A DNA stretch of 25,242 nt from JBBDYG01 sp040901765 (GCA_040901765.1 JBBDYG010000072.1:1-25242); one strand, 5' to 3'; shown: positions 1 to 11,039, counted from the first letter of the stretch. Numbers and translations: made by a program. Notes: generated from the sequence alone by a model not told the origin.

Positions 1-285
1 GTGCAGAGTCAGTCAACCCAGGGTAGCTGCGCAACCCTGGGCTGGAGGACGCAACGCCCTTGGCGTAAAGACACCCAACGATCGCGATGAAAATCCTATT
101 TGCGACTTGTGTAGAACAACGAGGGGCGGTGCCCCAGGCTACGATGGAATAAGGCCTTCGGCCAAAAATGCCAAATTGTTTTTGAGCCGTCGCTTGGCGT
201 ATTTGCAATTCTCGGCGCAATCATTCAAGATAGTCCGGAACCAGTGTGTCAATGGCAAACTAACGACTTGATTCCGGGGCAAAGC
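1..285. repeat. Intergenic region with small hairpin repeats
   Basis: No gene is supported before the first coding region. The stretch holds several short dyads: CCCAGGGT (17-24) pairing with ACCCTGGG (34-41) around a 9-base loop, GGGGC/GCCCC at 123-135, and GGCC-TTC-GGCC near 153-163. From memory, similar dyads recur between genes in planctomycete genomes, so a dispersed repeat remnant is the best reading. I see no convincing promoter for the following gene. Confidence 0.45.
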
Positions 286-2940
286 ATGAACGACCACAAC
301 GGGCAGTATTTAGTGATCAGAATGGTACTGGCGTCCGCCTTTCTGTGGTGTTTGACGACCAACTCGTTGCTGGCGAAGGAACCGCCCGCGGATGCCACCG
401 CCAGCCCCGATCTGTACGATCGCTCGCAGGTCGGACCCTTGGAAGATGGCCGCATCATCGTGCCCACCAACCAGGTGCTTTCTCCCGCGGGCCGGCAAGT
501 GATCGTGGGGGGCCGACCGACCGACGTGGCGCTCGCCCCGAACGGACGCTGGCTGGCGGTGCTTAATCTGAATGAAGTCCTAGTAGTGGACGTTGATTCC
601 GCGGAAGTAATCAGCCGTGCTCCGAACAAGGGTGGAAGTTTCAAAGGCATCGTTTTCACGCCCGACGGCACGCGGGTTTATGCCTCGAGCACCAAAGGCA
701 GCATCCACGTGTATGACGTTGCCGCCGATGGTCAGCTTTCGGCTGCCGATCCGATTGCCCTGCCGGGGAAGCGAACCGGGCGCGGCGGCGGCGCTCTGCC
801 TGTCGGCCTGGCAATGCACAACGATGGGAAATCGATGTTTGTGGCCCTAAATGCGAAGAATGCGCTAGGTGAGATTGACTTGAAAACCGGGGAAGTCGTG
901 CGTGAGATTCCTGTGGGCAACGCGCCCTACGATGTCGCCGTCGTCGGAAAGCACGCCTATGTCAGCAACTGGGCCGGACGCCTTCCGGCAGATGACAGTA
1001 GCACCGGACCGTCGGGCGATGCCGCGCCGGTGCGCGTCGATCCGATCCGGAATATAGCCAACGATGGATCGGTGTCCGTTGTCGATCTGGAAACGGGGCG
1101 CGAGCTGGCGCAAATCGTCGTGGGCCTTCATCCGTCGGGGCTGGCGGTGACGCCCGATGGAACCTACGTGATGGTGGCCAACGCCAATAGCGATACGATA
1201 TCGGTCATCGATACGGCTGTTGGAAAAGTTGTCGAGACCATCTCCACGAAGCCCGCGGAGGAACTGCTGTTTGGCAGCACACCCAACGCCCTGGCGCTCA
1301 GCGCCGATGGTCGCACGCTATACGCCTCCAACGGCACGAATAACTCCGTCGCTGTGATCGAGTTCAAGCCCCCCCACAGCAAGCTGCAGGGGTGTATTCC
1401 GACCGCTTGGTATCCGGCGGGGCTGGCGCTCGATGCCAAACGCGGCGGGCTGTATGTCGCTAACGTGAAGGGCATCGGTTCGCGCAATCTCGCCTGGAAA
1501 GGTGATCGAAAGGTCAAAGGAGAGGCGGTTTTCGGCTTCAACTCGCACGATCATCAGGGAACGCTGTCGCTGCTTCCTTTGCCGACGGCAGACGAGCTTG
1601 CGGCCCACACGCAGACCGTGCTCGATAACAACCGGCTGACCGAAGCGATCAGCGCGCTGGCGCCACCCCGGCCCGAAGCGGCGCCCCTACTGGTGCCCGA
1701 GCGTCATGGCGAACCGTCCGTTTTCAAGCACGTGCTGTACATCATCAAAGAGAACCGCACCTACGACCAGGTATTTGGCGACATCGAGAAAGGCGAGGGC
1801 GATCCAACGCTATGCATCTTTGGTCGCGAAGTGACGCCCAATCACCATAAGCTCGTCGAAGAGTTCGTGCTGCTCGACAACTTTTATTGCAGCGGCGTGC
1901 TAAGCGCCGACGGGCATCAGTGGACCAACGAGGCCTACGTTACCGATTATTTGGAAAAGGCTTTTGCCGGCTTTCCCCGCAGCTACCCCTATCCCGGCGG
2001 GGATGCGATGGCCTACGCGCCCAGCGGGTTTATCTGGGACAACGTGCTGGCCCACAAGAAAAGCTTGCGCGTCTACGGCGAGTTCGTGTCGGCAACGATT
2101 CGCTGGAAAGACCCCGACAAAGAGGGACGCCCCAGTTTTATCGACTGCTACCGCGACTTTGTTGATGGGACGGGGTTGATCGACGTGCGAGCGACCGCCA
2201 ACATCAAGACTTTGGAGAATTACCTCTGCCCAACGGCGATTGGCTTTCCCAGCACCGTGCCCGACATCCATCGGGCGGGGCAGTTCATCGACGAGCTAAA
2301 GCAGTTTGAGAAGACCGGCGACTTTCCCAATTTCTCGATCATGCTGCTGCCCAACGATCATACGGCGGGTACGCGACCGGGAATGCCGACGCCCGCAAGC
2401 GCAGTCGCCGACAACGATCTAGCGCTGGGGCGGATCGTCGAAGCGGTCAGCCACAGCAAGTTCTGGCCGGAGACGTGCATCTTTGTCGTGCAGGATGACC
2501 CCCAGAATGGCTTCGACCACATTGATGGGCACCGCACGGTAGCGATGGTGATCAGTCCGTACACTCGCCGCGGAGTTGTCGATAGCACGAATTACAACCA
2601 GACCAGCATGGTCCGCACAATCGAGCTATTACTCGGCCTGCCGCCGATGAACCAGTTCGACGCATCGGCGACCCCGATGGCAAGTTGCTTTATGGACGAA
2701 GCCGATCTGACGCCTTACAACGCCGTTGCCAATCAGATTCCGCTCGACCAGCTCAATCCACAGTTGAGCCAGATCAAGGATCCACGCCAAAGACATTGGG
2801 CCGCCGAATCCGCGAAGCTTGATCTGGACGACATCGACCGGGCAGATGAAAACATCTTCAACCGCATTCTGTGGCATGCACGGCGCGGCAGCGACGATAC
2901 CTATCCACAATGGGCCGTCAACGCAAAGCCCGAGGAATAG
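286..2940 (+). CDS. Secreted YVTN beta-propeller / phosphoesterase-family protein
   Basis: A predicted 884-residue exported protein made of two parts. After a signal-peptide-like N-terminus (hydrophobic stretch at about residues 13-30, ending SLLA), residues about 50-400 carry repeated YVTN/YncE-type blades, for example GLAVTPDGTYVMVANANS and ALALSADGRTLYASN. Residues about 480-800 match the phosphoesterase family of PF04185 (phospholipase C/acid phosphatase-like), with the family opening YIIKENRTYDQVFGD and a later QDDPQNGFDHIDGH metal-site-like segment. The family hydrolyses phosphoesters and binds divalent metal; the substrate here is unknown. The ATG at 286 was chosen because its N-terminus has an arginine before the hydrophobic core; ATG 322 and GTG 244 are alternatives, and none has a good ribosome-binding site. 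It stands alone, and the stop is followed at once by a repeat-like motif (2936-2956). Confidence 0.9.
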   Translation: MNDHNGQYLVIRMVLASAFLWCLTTNSLLAKEPPADATASPDLYDRSQVGPLEDGRIIVPTNQVLSPAGRQVIVGGRPTDVALAPNGRWLAVLNLNEVLVVDVDSAEVISRAPNKGGSFKGIVFTPDGTRVYASSTKGSIHVYDVAADGQLSAADPIALPGKRTGRGGGALPVGLAMHNDGKSMFVALNAKNALGEIDLKTGEVVREIPVGNAPYDVAVVGKHAYVSNWAGRLPADDSSTGPSGDAAPVRVDPIRNIANDGSVSVVDLETGRELAQIVVGLHPSGLAVTPDGTYVMVANANSDTISVIDTAVGKVVETISTKPAEELLFGSTPNALALSADGRTLYASNGTNNSVAVIEFKPPHSKLQGCIPTAWYPAGLALDAKRGGLYVANVKGIGSRNLAWKGDRKVKGEAVFGFNSHDHQGTLSLLPLPTADELAAHTQTVLDNNRLTEAISALAPPRPEAAPLLVPERHGEPSVFKHVLYIIKENRTYDQVFGDIEKGEGDPTLCIFGREVTPNHHKLVEEFVLLDNFYCSGVLSADGHQWTNEAYVTDYLEKAFAGFPRSYPYPGGDAMAYAPSGFIWDNVLAHKKSLRVYGEFVSATIRWKDPDKEGRPSFIDCYRDFVDGTGLIDVRATANIKTLENYLCPTAIGFPSTVPDIHRAGQFIDELKQFEKTGDFPNFSIMLLPNDHTAGTRPGMPTPASAVADNDLALGRIVEAVSHSKFWPETCIFVVQDDPQNGFDHIDGHRTVAMVISPYTRRGVVDSTNYNQTSMVRTIELLLGLPPMNQFDASATPMASCFMDEADLTPYNAVANQIPLDQLNPQLSQIKDPRQRHWAAESAKLDLDDIDRADENIFNRILWHARRGSDDTYPQWAVNAKPEE

Positions 2941-3306
2941 TACCAAGTTCGTGGGCCAGTAAAGCAGTCACCATCTTGTGCCGTTGCGCCTGACGAGGGA
3001 AATCGCAGGTGCTTTGATCAAGGAGTCTTTGGTTCGTTGGTGCGCAAGTTGGTCCTGGCGCATTCAGGCGGCACTTTCTGTTCCGCGATCCTAAGTGTCG
3101 GTTGGCCGACTCGTTTGTACTCCGGTGCTTTATCGCACATTAGCGAAGCTGCAAACCGGACACGGCATGGCGTTTGCCAACGGTGAAGGCTCGGTGGCCA
3201 GGGAATGCACAGTTTCAGTGTATTGAAGACTTGCAACGTCGCGTAGTTCCGGTCCAATCCGCGGTTTTGCGAACATGCTCCTCGAACCGTTTTGAGCGGA
3301 CACCGC
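2941..3306. other. 366-bp intergenic gap without a supported gene
   Basis: Only short overlapping open frames occur here, on both strands, with no recognisable protein. The first bases, starting in the stop codon (about 2936-2956), contain TAGTACCAAGTTCGTGG, which resembles the repeat arms at 9409-9440 and 13686-13716. I found no convincing promoter or terminator. Confidence 0.5.
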
Positions 3307-4236
3307 ATGATTTACGATGTGGCAATCGTCGGCGGCGGACCCGCAGGACTCAGTGCTGCACTGTTTTTGGCGCGTTGTCGCCGACGAGTCGTCGTATTTG
3401 ACCATGACCGACCGCGCAACTATGCAGCGCATCGCGTCAATAGTTTTCTGGGACTCGAAGGAATGTCGCCGGCGGAGCTTCGCGCCGCCGGGCGGCGGCA
3501 GATCGTACAGTACGGCGCCGAATTGATCGACTCCGAAGTCACGGGAGTCAGGCTTTGCCCAGCGGAATTCACACGCTTTGAGGTTGCAGTCGGTCAGGGT
3601 ACGCTTATCGAATCGAGGAAACTATTATTAGCCACGGGAGTTCGAGACACACTTCCCGTCGTGGAAAATCTCCCCGAATGCTATGGAACGACCGTTCATC
3701 ATTGCCCTTACTGCGACGGATGGGAACATCGCGAGAAGCGGCTCGTCGCGCTTGGTAATGCGGACGATGCGGCTGGTTTGGCATTGGCGCTTCGCACCTG
3801 GTCCACGCAGGTAACCGCCTGCAGCAATGGCGATAAACTTTCAGCAGCAGACTCGCAACGGCTAGCTCACAACGGGATTGCGGTTCGGCGGGAGGCACTC
3901 GTCCGGTTGGAGCATCGAGAAGGCCGTGTGTCCGCAATTACTTTTTCTGCCGGGCCGCCTCTGGCCTGCGACGCCATTTTTTTCAGCGATTCGCAAGCGC
4001 AACGCTCGCCCCTGCCCGCAATGCTGGGTTGTAATTTCGACAGCAAAGGACTGATTCGCACAGGGGACAAACAGGGGACCGGAATCGATGGACTTTTCCT
4101 AGCCGGCGACGCGGACGGCGATGTCCAGTTTGCAATCGTTGCCGCTGCCGAGGGAGCCATCGCGGCGACCGCCATCAATCGCGAGCTACAGGAGGAAGAC
4201 TGCCAGTTGCGAGACGATGCGCATTGTAACGCCTAA
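3307..4236 (+). CDS. Thioredoxin-reductase-like NAD(P)/FAD-dependent oxidoreductase
   Basis: A 309-residue flavoprotein, about the usual length for thioredoxin reductases (300-320). It has the FAD-binding dinucleotide fold VGGGPAG (residues 8-14), a redox disulfide motif CPYC at residues 133-136 followed by DGWEH, and the C-terminal FAD-contact motif GLFLAGDADGD. CPYC lies where E. coli TrxB has its CATC, so dithiol/disulfide reduction with NAD(P)H is likely. The second nucleotide-binding glycine motif is poor (LVALGNADDAAGL), so the electron donor and partner are uncertain; no thioredoxin gene is visible nearby. The ATG at 3307 puts the FAD fold at the usual distance; a TTG at 3292 would add five residues. 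It is followed 20 bp later by a small membrane protein and then a DUF421 protein, probably in one operon. Confidence 0.88.
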   Translation: MIYDVAIVGGGPAGLSAALFLARCRRRVVVFDHDRPRNYAAHRVNSFLGLEGMSPAELRAAGRRQIVQYGAELIDSEVTGVRLCPAEFTRFEVAVGQGTLIESRKLLLATGVRDTLPVVENLPECYGTTVHHCPYCDGWEHREKRLVALGNADDAAGLALALRTWSTQVTACSNGDKLSAADSQRLAHNGIAVRREALVRLEHREGRVSAITFSAGPPLACDAIFFSDSQAQRSPLPAMLGCNFDSKGLIRTGDKQGTGIDGLFLAGDADGDVQFAIVAAAEGAIAATAINRELQEEDCQLRDDAHCNA

Positions 4237-4256
4237 GTGGCCGAGAGAGTGTTCCC

Positions 4257-4763
4257 ATGAAATCACAATCCGCCTCTCTGGAAATCGACGACGATGCAGC
4301 ACTGCACCAAATAGAGTGGAGAATCCAGCATGCGGGGTGGCTCATCTGGGGAGTGATCATCGCCGCCGGTTTACTGGGGCTGCTCGGGTCAGGCCCCATC
4401 AGTTCCGCGACGGCGACTGCGGCCGACGATAGCTTAAGCATCGACTACGATCGCTTCGTCCATTATCACCATCCGCTTCTCGTGACCGCCCGCATCGATA
4501 CTTCTCAATTCACTGAAGGCGAACTGAATCTAAAGATCTCGCGTCGCTTCTTGGATCGACTTCGTCTGATCCGTGTGGAGCCGGAACCCCAACGCCAGCA
4601 GATCGCACCCGACGGCGTTATTTTCACTTTTGCTACTGCGGATCTTCCGAAGGTGGCAATGGTACAGTTTCGCTTGGAATACGAGAAAGCGGGAACGAGT
4701 CGAGGAAGGATCGAGCTACTTGGGCGCGATCCTGTTGTGTTCAGCCAATTCGTTTATCCGTAA
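4257..4763 (+). CDS. Small protein with one membrane segment, unknown function
   Basis: A 168-residue protein I do not recognise. Residues about 1-27 are polar and acidic, residues about 28-46 form one hydrophobic segment (WLIWGVIIAAGLLGLLGSG), and the rest (about 60-168) looks like a beta-rich extracytoplasmic domain of alternating hydrophobic and charged residues ending in VVFSQFVYP. A purine-rich GAGAGAG lies upstream of the ATG. It sits 20 bp after the flavoprotein gene and 12 bp before the DUF421 gene, so co-transcription is likely and a joint role at the membrane is plausible. I recall small proteins of this sort next to DUF421 genes, but I cannot name a family. Confidence 0.8.
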   Translation: MKSQSASLEIDDDAALHQIEWRIQHAGWLIWGVIIAAGLLGLLGSGPISSATATAADDSLSIDYDRFVHYHHPLLVTARIDTSQFTEGELNLKISRRFLDRLRLIRVEPEPQRQQIAPDGVIFTFATADLPKVAMVQFRLEYEKAGTSRGRIELLGRDPVVFSQFVYP

Positions 4764-4775
4764 AGGAGTTCCGCG

Positions 4776-5222
4776 ATGGAATCGATTCTGCGAGGAGCTG
4801 CCGTCTATTTGTTCGTCTGGATGATCTTCCGCTTGGCCGGTAAGCGAACTCTTGCACAAATATCGACCTTCGACGCCGCATTGCTGCTCATCATCAGCGA
4901 AGCCACGCAACCGGCGCTCGTCGATAATGACAACTCGTTTACCAATTCCATACTACTGATTCTAACGATGCTTGGTTTGGACGTCGCCCTTTCGCTGGTG
5001 AAGCAGTACTCGCCTAAGCTCGACAAGATCATCGATGGAACGCCCCTTGTCATACTGGACGCCGGCGGCCTCAAAAAGACCGCGATGGACAAGGAGCGCG
5101 TCACGAAGGAGGACATCTTACACGCCGCGCGCAACCTGCAAGGGCTACCGACGCTCGATGACATTCAGTATGCGGTCCTCGAACCGACGGGCGAAATCAC
5201 GATTGTGCCCAAACGGTCTTGA
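4776..5222 (+). CDS. DUF421 (YetF/YcaP-like) membrane protein
   Basis: A 148-residue protein with hydrophobic segments at about residues 4-20, 33-49 and 54-74, then a soluble C-terminal domain with the DUF421 hallmark DGTPLVILDAGGL and KERVTKEDILHAARNLQG, ending IQYAVLEPTGEITIVPK. That order (two or three membrane helices, then the YetF-type domain) is standard, though the protein is at the short end for the family. The biochemical role is unknown; YetF-type proteins have been linked to spore or envelope physiology in Bacillus. A strong ribosome-binding site, AAAGGAG, lies 7 bases before the ATG. It is the last gene of the three-gene group and converges on the trehalose synthase gene 11 bp away. 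Confidence 0.9.
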   Translation: MESILRGAAVYLFVWMIFRLAGKRTLAQISTFDAALLLIISEATQPALVDNDNSFTNSILLILTMLGLDVALSLVKQYSPKLDKIIDGTPLVILDAGGLKKTAMDKERVTKEDILHAARNLQGLPTLDDIQYAVLEPTGEITIVPKRS

Positions 5223-5233
5223 GGTCATGCTCC

Positions 5234-8692
<3,459 letters not shown>

Positions 8693-8726
8693 CGCAGCGA
8701 TTCCCCGCGCGCCCACTTCCAGTCGG

Positions 8727-9095
8727 CTATCCTTGAACCACTAGGGCCGGAAGCGACGGCGATAAAACCTTGATGAGTCGATCTAAGAACTCGTCGGCCG
8801 TGGCGTCGCTCAGATCGAAGCGCACCACTAATCGGGTCACCGCCGTTTCAATACTCTGCCGGTCTACGACTCGTAGTAGCTCCCCCGATCGAGTCGGCGC
8901 TTTCGCGGGCTGTTCCTCGACAACGTATATCAGTAACTTGCGAAGACTCTTCCTAGCGATGAGCTGGTAGGTCACCCGGCGCCCCGCTTCTGTCGGATGG
9001 CACTCAGCAAGCGAAATGACTTCCGGCCAGTCCGCGGCGTTAATTGTTATGCGGGATAATCGCTCCCTCAGGTTGATGGTGAGCATGCCGCTCAT
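8727..9095 (-). CDS. Hypothetical protein upstream of treS-mak
   Basis: A 122-residue soluble protein I do not recognise. It looks like an alpha/beta domain: a strand-rich first half (RITINAADWPEVISLAECH, RRVTYQLIARKSL, LLIYVVEEQ) and a helical second half ending DEFLDRLIKVLSPSLPALVVQG. There is no signal peptide, membrane segment or metal motif. Its stop lies 34 bp before the treS-mak ATG, in the same direction, so it is probably the first gene of that operon and may act in the same sugar pathway; this is inference from position. The start could instead be the in-frame ATG at 9086. No clear ribosome-binding site is visible at either. Confidence 0.7.
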   Translation of the reverse strand: MSGMLTINLRERLSRITINAADWPEVISLAECHPTEAGRRVTYQLIARKSLRKLLIYVVEEQPAKAPTRSGELLRVVDRQSIETAVTRLVVRFDLSDATADEFLDRLIKVLSPSLPALVVQG

Positions 9096-9469
9096 GGTTA
9101 GCCACTCGATCGAGAAAAATGAATCCGTTCCCGGTCATTACAGAACTCAACGGCGGTAGTGCGAACGACGTGCCGCGAGCAGCCGGCTTCGTAAAGTCGC
9201 GGCAACCAGATCAGCAGGGTCTGAACTAGCCCCCGATCGGGTTGATTGACCAGCGATCAAGCTGATATGAGGGAAACCGCCGATAGAAATGCATCCGGTC
9301 GTTTGGCTACGAGCAACTCGAACGCTATCCCGTGAGCACATGGGTGAATAATCCTTGGCACGAAGGCCCGCAGTGCGCGCAAGCCCTATGAGCGAGACTC
9401 GGTTCACTCAGTAGTTCCAAGTTTGGTGTTTTGCTCGGGAGTTCGACGGTTTCGAAGGTCTTGCCGCGA
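9096..9469. other. Intergenic region before the mobile element
   Basis: This 374-bp stretch should hold the promoter of the leftward unknown/treS-mak operon, but I cannot point to a convincing -35/-10 pair. An 86-residue open frame at 9147-9407 (-) starts with GTG directly after an in-frame stop, has arginine-rich composition and matches nothing I know; I do not call it. One arm of an inverted repeat lies at 9409-9440. Confidence 0.5.
9409..9440 (+). repeat. Left arm of inverted repeat flanking the mobile element
   Basis: Begins CAGTAGTTCCAAGTT and ends TTTTGCTCGGGA. Its reverse complement recurs at 13686-13716, with the first 15 bases identical and then about 11 of the next 16 matching, on the other side of the 4.1-kb element. 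Before the insertion the two arms would have stood about 130 bp apart, so the mobile element landed inside an older inverted-repeat structure. Confidence 0.6.
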
Positions 9470-9477
9470 AGGCCGTC
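9470..9477. repeat. Target site duplication of the tIS, left copy
   Basis: AGGCCGTC directly outside the left terminal inverted repeat. The same 8 bases directly follow the right terminal repeat at 13587-13594. A duplication of 8-9 bp is typical for IS1-family transposition. Confidence 0.9.
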
Positions 9478-9495
9478 GGTAGTGGGTCAGTTTGA
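9478..9495 (+). repeat. tIS terminal inverted repeat, left
   Basis: GGTAGTGGGTCAGTTTGA. It is the exact reverse complement of 13569-13586. The initial GGT with following TG resembles IS1-family ends. Confidence 0.95.
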
Positions 9496-9886
9496 TTCCT
9501 AGAATTGTTCGCGATGGCACGCCGCTGGCAGCAATTCAACAATGTCGCGGATCGTCCAGGTTCGATTCTCAAGTCCAATTGCCCGCGCTGGCGTGGTTTT
9601 CAGCGTCATATGCTTGCGGCAAAAGTTGTGGTGCATGAAGTCCAGAGCAATCGAGTAGGCGAGATTCTGGGCTTTCTTGCTGAAGGCGTTAGTGAGTCGA
9701 GTATACCGGCGATTCTTCATGCGGATATTGAGATTCTGCCGCTCCGCATAGCTCGTTGATACCAGGTCCATTTCCGGCTCGCCTTCAATCTGTTCCTTGC
9801 GAGCGCCTAAACATTTGCCGGGGCTGTACTGGCGCTCTTCCTTATCTTCGCCGTACAGCTTAATCAACTGTGCGTAGTCCACGTTC

Positions 9887-9894
9887 CCCTGGAA
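9887..9894. repeat. Target site duplication of the MITE, left copy
   Basis: CCCTGGAA directly before the MITE end; repeated at 10095-10102. Its second copy accounts for the 8 extra bases that, with the 200-bp insert, shift the transposase frame. Confidence 0.92.
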
Positions 9895-10094
9895 GTAACC
9901 GTTCACGGGGTGGAAAACCTGCAAAACAAGGTGTTTTTTTATGGTTCGATTGTCGCGCGAATGAATTGGCAGACAAGCGGTACTATTTTTGGGCATATGC
10001 GCAAGATTATTTTTTGTGGAGGTCGTAAACCAGCGGGGGAACTGCTCTTCCGTTTTTCTCCAACCCCATCTATGCCCGACCCGTGAACGGTTAC
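9895..10094. mobile_element. 200-bp MITE, probably derived from an IS66-type element
   Basis: A non-coding insert of exactly 200 bp inside the transposase gene. Its ends are 15-bp perfect inverted repeats, GTAACCGTTCACGGG at 9895-9909 and the complement at 10080-10094, with 17 of 20 matching if extended. It is flanked by the 8-bp duplication CCCTGGAA. No open frame of its own is present. Ends beginning GTAA together with 8-bp duplications are the signature of the IS66 family, so it is most likely mobilised by an IS66-type transposase in trans; this family link is inference. Excising it with one duplication copy restores the host gene exactly, so it inserted after the tIS. Confidence 0.9.
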
Positions 10095-10102
10095 CCCTGG
10101 AA
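10095..10102. repeat. Target site duplication of the MITE, right copy
   Basis: CCCTGGAA directly after the MITE end at 10094, identical to 9887-9894. Confidence 0.92.
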
Positions 10103-10558
10103 GGCGTTATCCACGGCGTTGACGTAGAGTCGGTTTCCATCGGTCGTGAGTTGCACGCGGCCTTGTAGGCGGCTTGCTAGGTCGTTCACGAACATACGGG
10201 CATTGGCCGAATCGCGTGCCCCAAGCTGCCAGCTAACCATCAGCTTGGATTCGGCGTCCAGGGCGGTCCAGGTCCATATGGAGCCAACGCCGGGTTGCCC
10301 CTGCATTTCGGCGGGCACGTTCTTGTCTTTACAGTAGCAAAACGCCCAAATCTCATCGCATTCAATCCGCTTGCATGGCAGGTTCCGTAAAACCGTGTCC
10401 TGATACTCAAGGCAGGCTTCCCCGACCATGCCCAACAGTTTCAGGATAGTTCCCTTGGCAACCCCGGTCATTCTGACCGTAGACCGGATGGAACAGCCCT
10501 CTACTAAGGCGGAAATGACGGCAACGCGCTTTTCAGTGGTGAGAATGTTCATGCCCGT

Positions 10559-10587
10559 ATTATGCGTGAGCGGTTACGCATTGTCAA
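10559..10587 (-). promoter_or_regulatory. Transposase promoter, with a start codon where transcription should begin
   Basis: On the minus strand: -35 TTGACA (10587-10582), 17-bp spacer, -10 CATAAT (10564-10559). The expected start of transcription, about 7 bases past the -10, falls on or next to the ATG at 10552, so the mRNA may be leaderless. The spacer contains GTAACCGCTCACG, close to the MITE end sequence. Confidence 0.7.
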
Positions 10588-10595
10588 TGTATTTT

Positions 10596-10614
10596 TTACC
10601 CCTTTAGGTTAAAA
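10596..10614 (+). promoter_or_regulatory. Operator-like box A, upstream of the transposase promoter
   Basis: TTACCCCTTTAGGTTAAAA. The same 19-base motif occurs inverted at 10646-10664 with 17 of 19 matches. Its near edge is 8 bp from the transposase -35. Candidate binding site for the HigA-like HTH protein encoded in the element; the binding protein is inferred, not shown. Confidence 0.6.
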
Positions 10615-10645
10615 GACTAAAATCATTATACCACGTTCGCTTGTT

Positions 10646-10664
10646 TTTTAACCCCAAGGGGTAA
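10646..10664 (-). promoter_or_regulatory. Operator-like box B, upstream of the toxin promoter
   Basis: On the minus strand TTACCCCTTGGGGTTAAAA, containing the dyad ACCCC-AA-GGGGT. Its near edge is 8 bp from the toxin -35, the same distance as for box A and the transposase promoter. The two boxes face each other across 31 bp of AT-rich DNA. Confidence 0.6.
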
Positions 10665-10672
10665 TAATTGTG

Positions 10673-10701
10673 TTGACAGGCGTATTTCCAGTCGATATAA
10701 C
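10673..10701 (+). promoter_or_regulatory. Promoter of the toxin-antitoxin cargo operon
   Basis: TTGACA at 10673-10678, 17-bp spacer, TATAAC at 10696-10701, a near-consensus sigma-70-type promoter. Transcription should start near 10708, giving a leader of about 16 bases before the toxin ATG at 10724. Confidence 0.75.
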
Positions 10702-10723
10702 GGGCTAATGGAATAGCGACCAA

Positions 10724-11020
10724 ATGAAAGTGGAGTTTTCCGACAAAGACCTGGATCGCCTGGAAGTAGATGCCAATTTCAATGGCGGCCACTCAAGGCA
10801 AATCGTCAAGTTGTACCGAAAGCGCATGCAGGCAATTCGGGCGGCTAACGACCTGAGACCACTTTACGCAATGAAGTCTTTGCACTTTGAGAAGCTGAGC
10901 GGGGATCGGCAGCACCAGCGATCATTACGTCTGAACAATCAGTGGAGGTTGATTGTCGAAGTGATCGAGGCGGACTCGGAAACCGTTGTAAGAATTGTTG
11001 AGATCGTTGACTACCACTAA
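10724..11020 (+). CDS. higB: HigB-like toxin (RelE/ParE superfamily)
   Basis: A 98-residue protein of the HigB/killer type, the usual length for the family (90-115). Recognisable elements are the helical N-terminal part (VKLYRKRMQAIRAANDLRPLYAMKSLHFEKLSG) and the C-terminal strands with SLRLNNQWRLIVEV and a final IVEIVDYH, typical of HigB proteins. These toxins are mRNA-cleaving ribosome-dependent ribonucleases that act in the cytoplasm. The toxin gene precedes the antitoxin gene, the order characteristic of higBA. The gene is the first after the near-consensus promoter at 10673-10701; its ribosome-binding site is weak. The antitoxin-like gene begins 19 bp after its stop. Confidence 0.88.
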   Translation: MKVEFSDKDLDRLEVDANFNGGHSRQIVKLYRKRMQAIRAANDLRPLYAMKSLHFEKLSGDRQHQRSLRLNNQWRLIVEVIEADSETVVRIVEIVDYH

Positions 11021-11039
11021 GCGAATCGGAGTACCAAAA

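Larger units (their letters stand above)
9499..10552 (-). pseudogene. IS1-family DDE transposase, interrupted by a MITE
   Basis: The gene is split into an N-terminal 153-codon part (10552 to 10091) that runs into a stop at the MITE, and a C-terminal part (about 128 residues, down to 9499). Deleting 9895-10102 joins them in frame (VDNAFQG then NVDYAQ) into 281 residues, the length I recall for the single-frame IS1-type transposases. The N-terminus is a helix-turn-helix (SIRSTVRMTGVAKGTILKLL, about residues 21-40) without the zinc finger of classical InsA. The catalytic triad in restored numbering is Asp66 (ECDEIW), Asp138 (TTDGNR) and Glu201 (YAERQN). The C-terminal RRYTRLTNAFSKK and HNFCRKHMTL are typical. 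An ATG at 10140 starts a longer out-of-frame fusion through the MITE, which is an artefact. The element cannot move on its own unless a related transposase acts in trans. Confidence 0.93.

Noticed and set aside
3018..3432. Two minus-strand frames of 96 and 100 residues
   Set aside because: They overlap each other and the start of the flavoprotein gene, have no motifs and no ribosome-binding site.
9147..9407. 86-residue open frame on the minus strand
   Set aside because: Starts with GTG immediately after an in-frame stop, has Arg/Ser-rich composition without recognisable motifs, and lies in a repeat-containing gap.
9550..9580. T-arm-like GGTTCGATTCTC suggesting a tRNA
   Set aside because: It lies in the coding part of the transposase and no matching acceptor or anticodon stem is present.
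9499..10140. 213-residue open frame that seems to be a separate gene
   Set aside because: It fuses out-of-frame transposase and MITE sequence to the true transposase C-terminus; the restored gene explains it fully.
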